Shown here: positions 17,282-25,434 of the stretch, piece by piece
Layout of the letters: every line of letters starts with the position of its first letter
How positions within the stretch are numbered: the stretch's first letter is position 1
Source: CAWIVH01 sp963839475
GTDB taxonomy: Bacteria > Acidobacteriota > UBA6911
Length of the DNA stretch: 64,000 bases
Assembly: GCA_963839475.1 (NCBI GenBank)
Contig: CAWIVH010000019.1
Location: 248,001-312,000, forward strand
Reading direction: 5' to 3'
Position numbers and translations under genes: made by a program
The notes under the pieces: generated by a model
Seen by the model: only the letters and a program-made list of their open reading frames with translations
Database searches by the model: none
What the model was told of the DNA's origin: nothing

Positions 17282-18271
17282 TCAAATGCCGGCGGGCATG
17301 ACGGTCGCGCTGGATCCCTCCTGGCGCTCGGCTGCGAGGAATTCGAGCCCCAGCACATTTCCTACGCGCACGATGTCTCCCGGGCGGAGGGGTACTTCCT
17401 CGCCTTTAATCAGGGTGCGATCGTTGACCGTGAGCGGAGCACTGGAAACGGCCCGGAGCATGAAACCGTTTGTGCCGCGCCGGAGTTCGAAGTGCCAGCG
17501 GCTGATCTGAAGGGTTTGCTGCTCGTCCTTGCATTGGAGCACGATGTCGTTGGCGGGCAAGCCGTCTTTTTCCTTCAGCCGTCCGAAGGTGATGATGTCC
17601 TGTTCGGGGAGTCTCTGCTCTTCCCCCGTATCGAGGCGCACCAGGATCGGGAAGATTTTCTGGTCCCGCCATTCCAGGGTTGCAAGATCGACCGGATGCT
17701 CGAAGCCTTTTACCGAGACCGGCATCAGCATGCGGCATTTGAGCCGGAAATGCAGATCCGTAAAAGCAAGGAATGCGGCCTTGCTCAGCCGTATCTCCCC
17801 CGAGGCTGAGGTCGACGTGATGCGCGCGCAGAAATTTGCGGCATCGCCTGTAACCTGGATCCCGTCCGTCAGGACCGGGCCGAAGTGAATGCCGATCCGT
17901 ACCGCGAGCTGGTGTTCCCGGGCGCGGGTGCTGTTTTCCGCCGAGATCAGCTGGAGGAGCTCGATCATGGCGCCGGCGGCTTTGTCGACGGTCGGGAAAC
18001 AGAGGAAAGCACCGTCGCCCGCCGTGTCGATGATCCTGCCCTCATGCCCCTGGATGCAGTGATTCAGCAGGTCGAGATGCCGCTGCTGCAGCTGTCTTCC
18101 CGCTTCGTTGCCGAAGCGCGCAAAGTAGGGTGTGGATCCGACGACGTCGGAAAACGCCAGGGCGATGCGCTGTTCGAAACGCCGTATCAGCGCCGCCGAC
18201 AGCATGGTCTGGAGGCGGATGATCTCCGTCATGCTGAGCGCATTGCAGAGGTTTTCAAAATCAGGTTGCAT
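17282..18271 (-). CDS. Class III adenylate/guanylate cyclase with C-terminal FHA domain
   Basis: The protein has 329 residues, with GAGG before the ATG. The catalytic domain (about 35-205) shows LAFSDVVGSTPYF (first metal Asp), DTAGDGAFLCF (second metal Asp), VRIGIHFGPV and DAANFCARI, where Asn and Arg are the transition-state residues. An FHA domain occupies about 225-315, with FGRLKEKD, ISRWHFEL and VNDRTLI, so it should bind phosphothreonine. It has no transmembrane segment and no N-terminal sensor domain. The base-selecting residues cannot be assigned safely, so cAMP versus cGMP is open. It is first in the four-gene run leading to the hydrogenase, with a 112-base gap to the next gene. This makes it the obvious source of the ligand for the two cNMP domains. 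The FHA domain could connect it to the many Ser/Thr kinases nearby. Confidence 0.85.
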   Translation of the reverse strand: MQPDFENLCNALSMTEIIRLQTMLSAALIRRFEQRIALAFSDVVGSTPYFARFGNEAGRQLQQRHLDLLNHCIQGHEGRIIDTAGDGAFLCFPTVDKAAGAMIELLQLISAENSTRAREHQLAVRIGIHFGPVLTDGIQVTGDAANFCARITSTSASGEIRLSKAAFLAFTDLHFRLKCRMLMPVSVKGFEHPVDLATLEWRDQKIFPILVRLDTGEEQRLPEQDIITFGRLKEKDGLPANDIVLQCKDEQQTLQISRWHFELRRGTNGFMLRAVSSAPLTVNDRTLIKGEEVPLRPGDIVRVGNVLGLEFLAAERQEGSSATVMPAGI

Positions 18272-19073
18272 CGAAGCCTCAAAAGAGAAAATTAGGGATT
18301 TTTCGCGCAGGGCATGCGCGTCAAGCCAAGCCGCATTACCTGAGCGTAGATGCGGATATCTCTGCGCGCTCTGCGATACATTAGATGCGCTGATCGGATA
18401 CGAATACTGAAGAACCTAATCTACTGATATTGCAAAAAATTCTCCAGCAAAATTGACGGAGTCGAAATCGAAGCCTCTCCCGTTCCATCTTTTGCTCTTC
18501 GGAAATTTGATGCTCTTAAAGGATTGAACCGCGAAAGCGCGAAGGTCACAAGGATCAAAAAAACAATACCTTTGCATTCTTGATCGCGATTGTCGGTATG
18601 GTTTACGGAAAGATTCCAGGCTGTAACCCATTGTGACGGAAGCGTTTAATCAAATTCGGCGGCTCCTGGCGTCAAGTCCTCTTACGATCCTGCGAGGAAC
18701 TTCGACACCAAAAAATCGAATATCTCTTTATGTATCTATAATATAAAGATATTCTAATGAATGGCTCGCTACTTGCTTGCAGTAGGGGATCTCGATGTTT
18801 GCGCATTTTGTCAACGAGGGAATTGCGATGGACATTAAGGGCAGGCAGGATGGCCGGTTAGATTATTATTATACCTAATGCCTATTATTTGTTAGGTTAA
18901 AACCCGTAATGTCGAGCGCCCTGGGTCATGCGCCGTACCGTTTGCGAATTATGCAATAAAGATTTCCGCCCCGGCTGGAGGTCGGCGGCGAGAGAAATTT
19001 CGCGAACTTTAGTCCCTGACTAATTTCCAATTTCCGGTTCACGAGAAGTAACATCTTCCATTCGGAGGTATTC
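18272..19073. other. Long regulatory intergenic region
   Basis: About 800 bases lie between the divergent cyclase and secreted-protein genes with no credible ORF. It contains a GAACCGCGAAAGCGCGAAG-like repeat near 18526, an AT-rich imperfect inverted repeat at 18719-18753 (AATATC..TTTAT / ATAAAGATATT), a sigma-54 promoter match at 18762-18777 and about 285 bases of possible 5' leader. A GC-rich hairpin (CCGCC/GGCGG) lies near 18970-18993. No known riboswitch consensus was recognised. Confidence 0.55.
18762..18777 (+). promoter_or_regulatory. Candidate sigma-54 (-24/-12) promoter
   Basis: TGGCTCGCTACTTGCT matches the sigma-54 consensus TGGCACG-N4-TTGCW at all but one defined position and has exactly ten bases between the GG and GC pairs. 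The AT-rich inverted repeat ending nine bases upstream could bind an activator, although enhancers usually lie further away. The next gene in this direction starts at 19074. Confidence 0.45.
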
Positions 19074-20200
19074 ATGAAACGTATTCTTGCAGCCTTTAGC
19101 TTGGTGCTGGTGGTGGTATTGTCCCTGGGAGGGGCGGCCGGCGCAAAGGATCCGGTTTACCCCTTGGGGATAGAGGTTTTGGGTACGCATCCGGGCGAGA
19201 CAGATAATCATCCCCAGATAGTCCCTACAAGCGGCTGGACGATCACTATTGCGCTGAAGGCCCTTCAGGAACCGCTGGGAATCGCAGCTAGGACTTCGGC
19301 ATCGCAGTTTCCGACTATGGGCAATTTTGACGATAGGAATCCCGAAAAATTATCTGTCAATAATTGGTTCATGATTCTTGCAGATCCGGATTATGTTCCT
19401 GCTACCGGACATTTTCTACTTTCAATGATTCCTGGGTACTATATGTACACCAATCCGGATACCACCGTTACCTCGCCGGCGATCTGCTTACCGACCATGG
19501 ATTGCTATTGGCATAGCGCCGATATCAACGAAACCTTCTTGGAGTTTAAGCCGGGATCTGGAATTCCAAGCGATGTGGGAACCACCGGTTACTCCACGCG
19601 CCTCCCTGGACTTGTAGTACTGTCCGACACGGGCATCGGGAACCAATACTAATACATGATGGCTCGCTGGATACCATTAACCGAACGGGCTTTAATCTAG
19701 CCTCAAATCTTAGTTCGATCGGCTATGAATTCAGGGATGGCAAAGGATATCCAATAGTCACAGCAACTATTGCAGCCCCTATTCGCTTGGTGACGGCAAA
19801 AGTAGAAATTGACCTCAACGTGATCGGATCAGACTTCATGTAACTCTGCTGACCCTGAGCATTCAAATACTGAGGCAGTCCTATATCGCATCAATGGGGG
19901 CCCTATTCAGGATACAACAGGAGGTTGCGCTAATGCTTATCATGCCAATATCACGGCGCAGCTTAGCAGCATGACATCTAACTTCAGGATCTTTGTCGTG
20001 AATGCGATGAACATGCCGGATCAAGTTCTAAATCCCGAGCCACCTCCTGAATTTATCGATTGTATTAATCATGTACCACCTCTTAAAACCCTGACAGATA
20101 GGGATCATGATGGGATTATTACCGCAAAGGATGCAGTCCTGCCGGACCAGGACGGAAAGAAGTATACGTTGCTGGCTGCGGAGGTGAAGGTTCCCTTATA
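19074..20200 (+). pseudogene. Secreted protein gene broken by several frameshifts, with an EF-hand/dockerin-like loop
   Basis: A good start (CGGAGG ten bases before ATG 19074) and signal peptide (MKRILAAFSLVLVVVLSLGGAAGA) lead a 192-residue frame ending at 19652. Coding continues in a second frame (HDGSLDTINRTGFNL... to a stop at 19841), then returns to the first frame from about 19845 (EAVLYRINGGPIQD... to 20201). A fourth shift near 20195 may extend it (PYKVYYENLEIYP). The third piece holds DRDHDGIITAKD, a canonical 12-residue calcium loop as in EF-hands or dockerin repeats. I do not recognise the family. The repeated shifts suggest real decay or an error-prone assembly region. A sigma-54-like promoter lies 300 bases upstream. 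Confidence 0.65.
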
Positions 20201-20355
20201 AGGTCTATTACGAGAATCTGGAGATATATCCAATAACGACGAAACTTGATAGCAATGGAATATTCAGGATTTACTATCGGTCCGGGAGGAGCCGGCGGGA
20301 TGACACGTCTGCCCTAAGGTCAGTCCTTATTATGCAGAGCATTGTCGCAGAAGGG

Positions 20356-23300
20356 TTACTGTTTGGATCGAAGAATCCGCTCTGCGGTCTGAAGATCGGA
20401 AGCTCCCGGGTCAGCCTTGCGCCAGGCATCCAGGAAGTATTGCGCTGAGGCGCCGGCTTCGGAGTTTCGCTTCAGGGCGAGTTGGGCTTCCGCCTGAACC
20501 AGAAGGGCGCGGACCCGGTCGAGCTCGAGTTCAAGCTTGGGCTCGACCGGGTCGAGCGGCCCGGCGGATTGCCGCGCTGCTGCCAGTGCCTCCGGCAGCC
20601 GCTTCGCCGCCAGGTACGCACGCGCCAGCCCCAGGCGATAAATCGAAAACTCCTGCCCATCCAGGCTGACCGCGCGCGACAGCTCCGCAATCGCCGCATC
20701 TGCCTTCCCCTCCGCGAGCAAAGCCATCCCTTTCAGATACGCCGCCGCTTTTTCCACCCGCGGGTTCGTAGTGCCGGCCGCCTGAGCGGTCTGCAATATC
20801 GCCGCTGCCGTCTTGCGCACGGCCTCGGCATTTCCCTGCCGGAGCTCCAGCAAGCCCCGGGCATAAAGATACCGGGTCGGCACTCCCGGGGATTTAGCGA
20901 CCGACTGTTCCATCATGCGTGCCGCTCCCGGTAAATCGCCGCTTTCCATCAGAGAGAGGCCCCGCACGGAGAGCGCCAGCGCCGCCCGGATCTGCTCCTT
21001 CTCGAGCTCTTTCTGCATCAACTCCAGCGGCCGCAGCGAGTCGCGGAAGCGACCCTGGGCGCGGCGCAGCGACGCCAGTTCAAGAGCGGCATCGATTCGA
21101 TGCCGGGCCTCCGCTTTCGTGTTCGCGAGCACGGCTTCGAGGCGCTTCTCGGCCTCATCAAGGCGGCCGCGCAGGACATCGAGCACCCCCAGGCTGACCT
21201 GGGAGAAGTAAAACGCGGGATCCGCCGCGATCGCCTTGTTGTACTCCTCCGCCGCCAGGTCGAATTCCCCCTGGGCGCGATAGGCGTCCGCCAGCGTGTG
21301 ATGCGCGTTGGCGCTTTCCGGCTCCAGTTCCACGTAGCGCCGGAAGGCGGTGACGGCTTCGTTCAGGTTGCGGCTCTCCAGGTAAGCCATGCCCAGCATG
21401 CTCCAGGTGCTGTGCGTTTCGGGCTCCATCTGAGCCATGAACTGGAGCGGCTCGATGGCTTCCTTGGCCTGCCCGTTGTCCATCAAGGCGAAGGCCAGCA
21501 GGTGCCGGGCTTCCAGCTCGTAGGGGTAGGCTGCGATGAGGTCGCGGTAGGCCTTGATGGCATCTTCATAGCGGCGCTGAAAATTAACCTCGGCAGCGCG
21601 AATATACCTTTGTTCGCGATCAGGCAGCCGTGAGCACTCCGCGATCGCCTGCCGGATATTCTTCAGCGCTTCCTCCTGCCTCCCGGTCGATACATAGACG
21701 TGGGCCAGCCGGTAGCGAGCCATGGTATAGTCCGGCGCAGTCTTCAAGGCCTGGACAAACGCCTTCTCCGCCTCGGGATACTTGTAGTCGACGAATGCCT
21801 TCAATCCGGCGACATAGGCTTCATAAGCCGCCGGGTTGCGCGAGGCAAAATCTGCGCTGTAGGCATCGACCCCCTCGCTGGTTGGAACATTCAGCCCCTT
21901 TTTGACCGCAAGCGCAACCTGGTCCGTGGCCCGGATCAGGGCATCCTTTGCCAGGCCATCGACGCGCCGCGACGCCAGGTCGCGACCCTCTTTGGTTTCA
22001 CTCAAACGCGCGCTCAAGGTAAAGCCGCCGCCCCCGGGAAGGATTTCGCCGGTCACCAGGTAGCCGATGCCGCCGTCAGCCGCGGTCTTCGTAAGCGCCG
22101 CTGAATCCGCGCTGCTTTTGCGCAGCAGCTGCATCCTGGTAGCCGATACGACGTTGAGATGTTTGGATTGGGCGAGGTTGTCGGAGATCAATCGGGCGAT
22201 CCCCTCGCCATACCAGTCCAGCGATGCGTCGCCGGTCCGGTTGTCAAAGGGCACGATCCCCAGAACAGCCACCGCCTGAGCTGCCGGCGGCGCCTGTCCT
22301 GTTCGCACGCCCGGCAGAAGGCTGTTCCGGACCAGGTAGATTCCCCCCGACAGCAGCAGGATCGCCGCGAGACCCGCCAGGACGGGTTTCAAAATCCGGC
22401 TGCGGCGCACCCGGTAGCCCAGGGTGGTGCGGACGCGGTTCTCGTCCAGATCCCTAAGAAGCTCGTGGAGGTTGGGATAGCGCAGGTCACGGTCGACTTC
22501 GAGGCAGCGGTCCAGGATGCGGCGCAGGTAGTCGGGAAGATCCGGGTTGATATCCCGGGCGGGAGGCGGCGGGGCGTTGATCCTGCGCACCATCACCTCG
22601 TAGACCGATCCGCCATCAAAGGGCCGGCGTCCCGTCACCATCTCGTACAGGATCACCCCGAGGGAATAAATATCGGAGCGGATATCCAGGGTTTGACCTT
22701 TGACCTGCTCGGGCGACATGTAGGACGGGGTTCCCATCATGGCGCCGGTCTGGGTCATGCCGGTCTGGTCGATGGCTTTGGCGATGCCGAAGTCCATGAC
22801 GTAGACATGGTCGTCCTCGCCCACCATGATGTTCTGGGGCTTGAGGTCCCGGTGCAGCACTCCGGCGTCATGTGCGGCCGCGAGCCCCAGGCAGATCTGA
22901 CGGAAGATCCGGACCAGCCGCTCCAGCGGCATCTTCCGCTCGCGCACGATGATTCCCGAGAGATCCTCGCCGCGCACGAACTGCATCGTAAGAAAGCGGA
23001 TGCTGTCTGATTCTCCCAGGTCGTAGACTCGCAGCACATTGGGGTGGGTGATCTCGCTGGAAAGCTGGATCTCCCGCTTAAATCGCTCCAGCAGCTGCGT
23101 ATTGCTGGCCAGAGACGGGCGGATGAGCTTCAAGGCGATATCACGGTCCAGCGCGTTGTCGCGAACCAGGTAAACGGCCCCCATCCCGCCTTCGCCGAGG
23201 CGACGGATGACACGATAGCGGCTTCCGATCTCCCAGCCTTCAGGGAGCGAGGCCGGCTGGGAGCCTCCTGTGGAAGGAGCGGGCGTCGCCGCCGGAAGCG

Positions 23301-23514
23301 TTTCGCGGTCAGGGACCGGGGTTGACCGCACGACGGTTGCTTCGGCGTCGGGACTACCTGTGGAAGCGGCCGGCGTCACCGCCGGAAGCGTTTCGCGGTC
23401 GGGAAGGGGTGTGGACCGAATGACGGTGGCATCCGCGTCAAGGAAGTTCAGCGCGCATTGGGCGCATGCCTTGGATTCGGGAGAATTGTCTGCTCCGCAT
23501 CTGGGACAGATCAT
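20356..23514 (-). CDS. Zinc-ribbon Ser/Thr protein kinase with TolB-like and TPR domains
   Basis: This is a 1052-residue protein. Residues 1-20 form a zinc ribbon (CPRC, then CAQC). Residues 27-86 hold two 30-residue tandem repeats around ATV(I/V)RSTP-PDRETLPA, Thr-rich and likely phosphorylated. The kinase domain spans about 100-360: LGEGGMGAVYLV, ALKLI lysine, LHRDLKPQN, MDFGIAKA, GTPSYMSPEQ. A transmembrane helix follows at about 380-400 (VLAGLAAILLLSGGIYLV). Next is a TolB/FlgO-like segment (GIVPFDNRTGD..YGEGIARLI) and then at least six TPR units in the periplasmic half. It should sense or bind partners outside the inner membrane and phosphorylate proteins inside. This is a widespread acidobacterial architecture. 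It lies divergent from the cytochrome peroxidase gene. Confidence 0.9.
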   Translation of the reverse strand: MICPRCGADNSPESKACAQCALNFLDADATVIRSTPLPDRETLPAVTPAASTGSPDAEATVVRSTPVPDRETLPAATPAPSTGGSQPASLPEGWEIGSRYRVIRRLGEGGMGAVYLVRDNALDRDIALKLIRPSLASNTQLLERFKREIQLSSEITHPNVLRVYDLGESDSIRFLTMQFVRGEDLSGIIVRERKMPLERLVRIFRQICLGLAAAHDAGVLHRDLKPQNIMVGEDDHVYVMDFGIAKAIDQTGMTQTGAMMGTPSYMSPEQVKGQTLDIRSDIYSLGVILYEMVTGRRPFDGGSVYEVMVRRINAPPPPARDINPDLPDYLRRILDRCLEVDRDLRYPNLHELLRDLDENRVRTTLGYRVRRSRILKPVLAGLAAILLLSGGIYLVRNSLLPGVRTGQAPPAAQAVAVLGIVPFDNRTGDASLDWYGEGIARLISDNLAQSKHLNVVSATRMQLLRKSSADSAALTKTAADGGIGYLVTGEILPGGGGFTLSARLSETKEGRDLASRRVDGLAKDALIRATDQVALAVKKGLNVPTSEGVDAYSADFASRNPAAYEAYVAGLKAFVDYKYPEAEKAFVQALKTAPDYTMARYRLAHVYVSTGRQEEALKNIRQAIAECSRLPDREQRYIRAAEVNFQRRYEDAIKAYRDLIAAYPYELEARHLLAFALMDNGQAKEAIEPLQFMAQMEPETHSTWSMLGMAYLESRNLNEAVTAFRRYVELEPESANAHHTLADAYRAQGEFDLAAEEYNKAIAADPAFYFSQVSLGVLDVLRGRLDEAEKRLEAVLANTKAEARHRIDAALELASLRRAQGRFRDSLRPLELMQKELEKEQIRAALALSVRGLSLMESGDLPGAARMMEQSVAKSPGVPTRYLYARGLLELRQGNAEAVRKTAAAILQTAQAAGTTNPRVEKAAAYLKGMALLAEGKADAAIAELSRAVSLDGQEFSIYRLGLARAYLAAKRLPEALAAARQSAGPLDPVEPKLELELDRVRALLVQAEAQLALKRNSEAGASAQYFLDAWRKADPGASDLQTAERILRSKQ

Positions 23515-23714
23515 GGCGATTTTCGAGCCTATCGACGATTGCAGCGGACAAGGCGCAGCCGAAACGCGTGCCTGTTTATTCCAGTTTTTATGAGGCCTCT
23601 ACCTTACCCGCATCCGGCCTTCCCCGTCAACTTTCGGAATTTGGGTGACAGGAACGAGAGGCACTTGGCTAAGATGTATTCTTTCATCTGTTCGGGCCAC
23701 CCGATCGAGTAAGA

Positions 23715-24770
23715 TTGAATGAGTTTCGAGATAGTGACGAGTTGATCAAAAAACCCATTATGAGATTCGCCGGCAGAATCAAACGACCCATATTCGGAAT
23801 TTTTCTGATGACGACGGTCTGGCTTGCGGCATGGTCAGGATCCGTCGCTCAAAACCGAAAAGATGAGGGAAAGGTTCCGGCCGGCCTGCCGCCACGCATC
23901 TGGCCGTCAGAAAATCCCTACTCGCCGGAAAAGGCAGAACTGGGGCGCAGGCTCTTTTTCGATCCGCGACTCAGCCTCGATGGATCGATTTCTTGCGCCA
24001 CATGCCACGATCCGCAATATGCGTTCACCGAAAGAAGGCCGGTTGCCGTGGGCATCCGGGGGCAGGTCGGAACCAGAAATACGCCCACGATCATCAACCG
24101 GGCCTACGGCAGGGAGCAGTTCTGGGATGGGCGCGCCGCCTCGCTGGAGGAACAGGTTGGGGGACCGATCATCAATCCCATTGAGATGGGAAATACAATC
24201 GAAGCCTGTGTGAACACTCTCCGAGGAGTCCCGGAGTATGCCGATTTGTTTCGCGCTGCATTCGGTGATCCGGCCATCAACTTCGAGCGGATTGCGCAGT
24301 CGATTTCGACCTATGAGCGCACCATTCTCTCGGGCAACTCACCCTACGATCGGTATCAAGCCGGCGACAAAACGGCTCTGAGCATGAGCGCCAGGCGCGG
24401 TGAGAAAGTGTTTAAAAAGGCTTTGTGCGATCAATGTCACTTTGGCCCCAATTTTACGGACGGGAGTTTTGCGAATACCGGCGTGGGCACGAACAACCCG
24501 ACGCCTGATTTGGGACGTTACAGCATGCTCAAGCGCCCGATGGACTGGGGGGCGTTCAAGGTGCCAACGCTTCGTGAGGTCGCCAACACAGCACCTTACA
24601 TGCATGACGGCAGCCTGCAGACGCTGCGCGATGTGGTCGACTTTTACGACCGGGGAGGCATTCCCAACCGCAACCTGGACCGCCGGTACAAGCCGCTCGG
24701 TCTCCGCGAACAGGAGAAGGAAGACCTGGTCGAATTCCTCAAGTCACTGAGCGGAGAAGGCTGGAAATAG
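23715..24770 (+). CDS. Di-heme cytochrome c peroxidase / MauG family protein
   Basis: The frame begins at a TTG (23715); an in-frame ATG at 23760 (MRFAGRIKRP) is an alternative, and neither has a strong ribosome site. A hydrophobic export segment (IFGIFLMTTVWLAAWSG) is followed by ELGRRLFFDPRLS, the first heme site CATCH (residue 94), RNTPTIIN, WDGRAASLEEQ, the second heme site CDQCH (about residue 238), FKVPTLREV and APYMHDGSLQTL. These are the standard blocks of bacterial di-heme peroxidases. It should reduce peroxide or oxidise a protein or small-molecule substrate in the periplasm. The MHDG Met is a plausible distal heme ligand. A small cytochrome c gene lies convergently just downstream and might serve as electron partner. 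Confidence 0.88.
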   Translation: MNEFRDSDELIKKPIMRFAGRIKRPIFGIFLMTTVWLAAWSGSVAQNRKDEGKVPAGLPPRIWPSENPYSPEKAELGRRLFFDPRLSLDGSISCATCHDPQYAFTERRPVAVGIRGQVGTRNTPTIINRAYGREQFWDGRAASLEEQVGGPIINPIEMGNTIEACVNTLRGVPEYADLFRAAFGDPAINFERIAQSISTYERTILSGNSPYDRYQAGDKTALSMSARRGEKVFKKALCDQCHFGPNFTDGSFANTGVGTNNPTPDLGRYSMLKRPMDWGAFKVPTLREVANTAPYMHDGSLQTLRDVVDFYDRGGIPNRNLDRRYKPLGLREQEKEDLVEFLKSLSGEGWK

Positions 24771-24878
24771 GCGGCAACCTCGAACGGGCCGGTGAGCCGC
24801 GCTGCATCAGGGCCTCAACTTCGGGGCGTGCGCATCCGGTGGAAATATTGTCCGCTCGTATGCGGCCTTTTTAGGGAA

Positions 24879-25313
24879 CTATTTCTTCTGTATGGATTGC
24901 AGATATTTGGTGAGGGAATAAACGTCGCCGAATCCATACGACTCTCCGCGATTGGCGTCCCGGAACCGTTTTCCCCAGACCGGCATCTCCCTGGAACCAT
25001 GAGCGCTGCTGGCTTTTTCCCCGTCAATCCAGTTCGAGATTTTATCGAACGGGAACCCGTTGTACTTCTGGGACAGATTCGTTAGATCAGTCGGCGGGAG
25101 CTTCAGCGCCGGCGCTGCCGGCCCGTCGCCTGTTCCTGAGCTGCCGTGGCAGGAAACGCAGTACTGGACAAAAAGGGCGCGCCCGTTTTTCACGTACTGG
25201 GCGTCGTTTTTTTGCGCGGAAGAGGCTGCTTGAGAACCGCTGAGGCTGGACAGGATAAAAGCGACGGCCATGACGGCGGCGCAAATGACCAGCTTCTGGA
25301 AATGGAATCTCAT
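24879..25313 (-). CDS. Small periplasmic monoheme cytochrome c
   Basis: The start is placed at ATG 25313, which has GGAGG four bases upstream and gives a normal signal peptide (MRFHFQKLVICAAVMAVAFILSS). A longer start at 25355 with AGGAG upstream is possible. The mature 115 residues contain GRALFVQYCVSCHG (heme C attachment), GDGPAAPAL, LPPTDLT and an EMPVWGKRF segment whose Met is the likely sixth ligand. The C-terminal helix is YSLTKYLQSIQ. This is a class I cytochrome that carries one electron in the periplasm. It is convergent with the MauG-type peroxidase. Confidence 0.85.
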   Translation of the reverse strand: MRFHFQKLVICAAVMAVAFILSSLSGSQAASSAQKNDAQYVKNGRALFVQYCVSCHGSSGTGDGPAAPALKLPPTDLTNLSQKYNGFPFDKISNWIDGEKASSAHGSREMPVWGKRFRDANRGESYGFGDVYSLTKYLQSIQKK

Positions 25314-25434
25314 GCGGCCTCCGGAAAAATCACCCATAGGATCAGGACCTGGCATAACCGATAGCTCCTCACTTCAAATATAAGATACTTCAAATCTCCT
25401 ATGCCTCAGCAGGCATGCCTGTCTGCGAGAGGGA

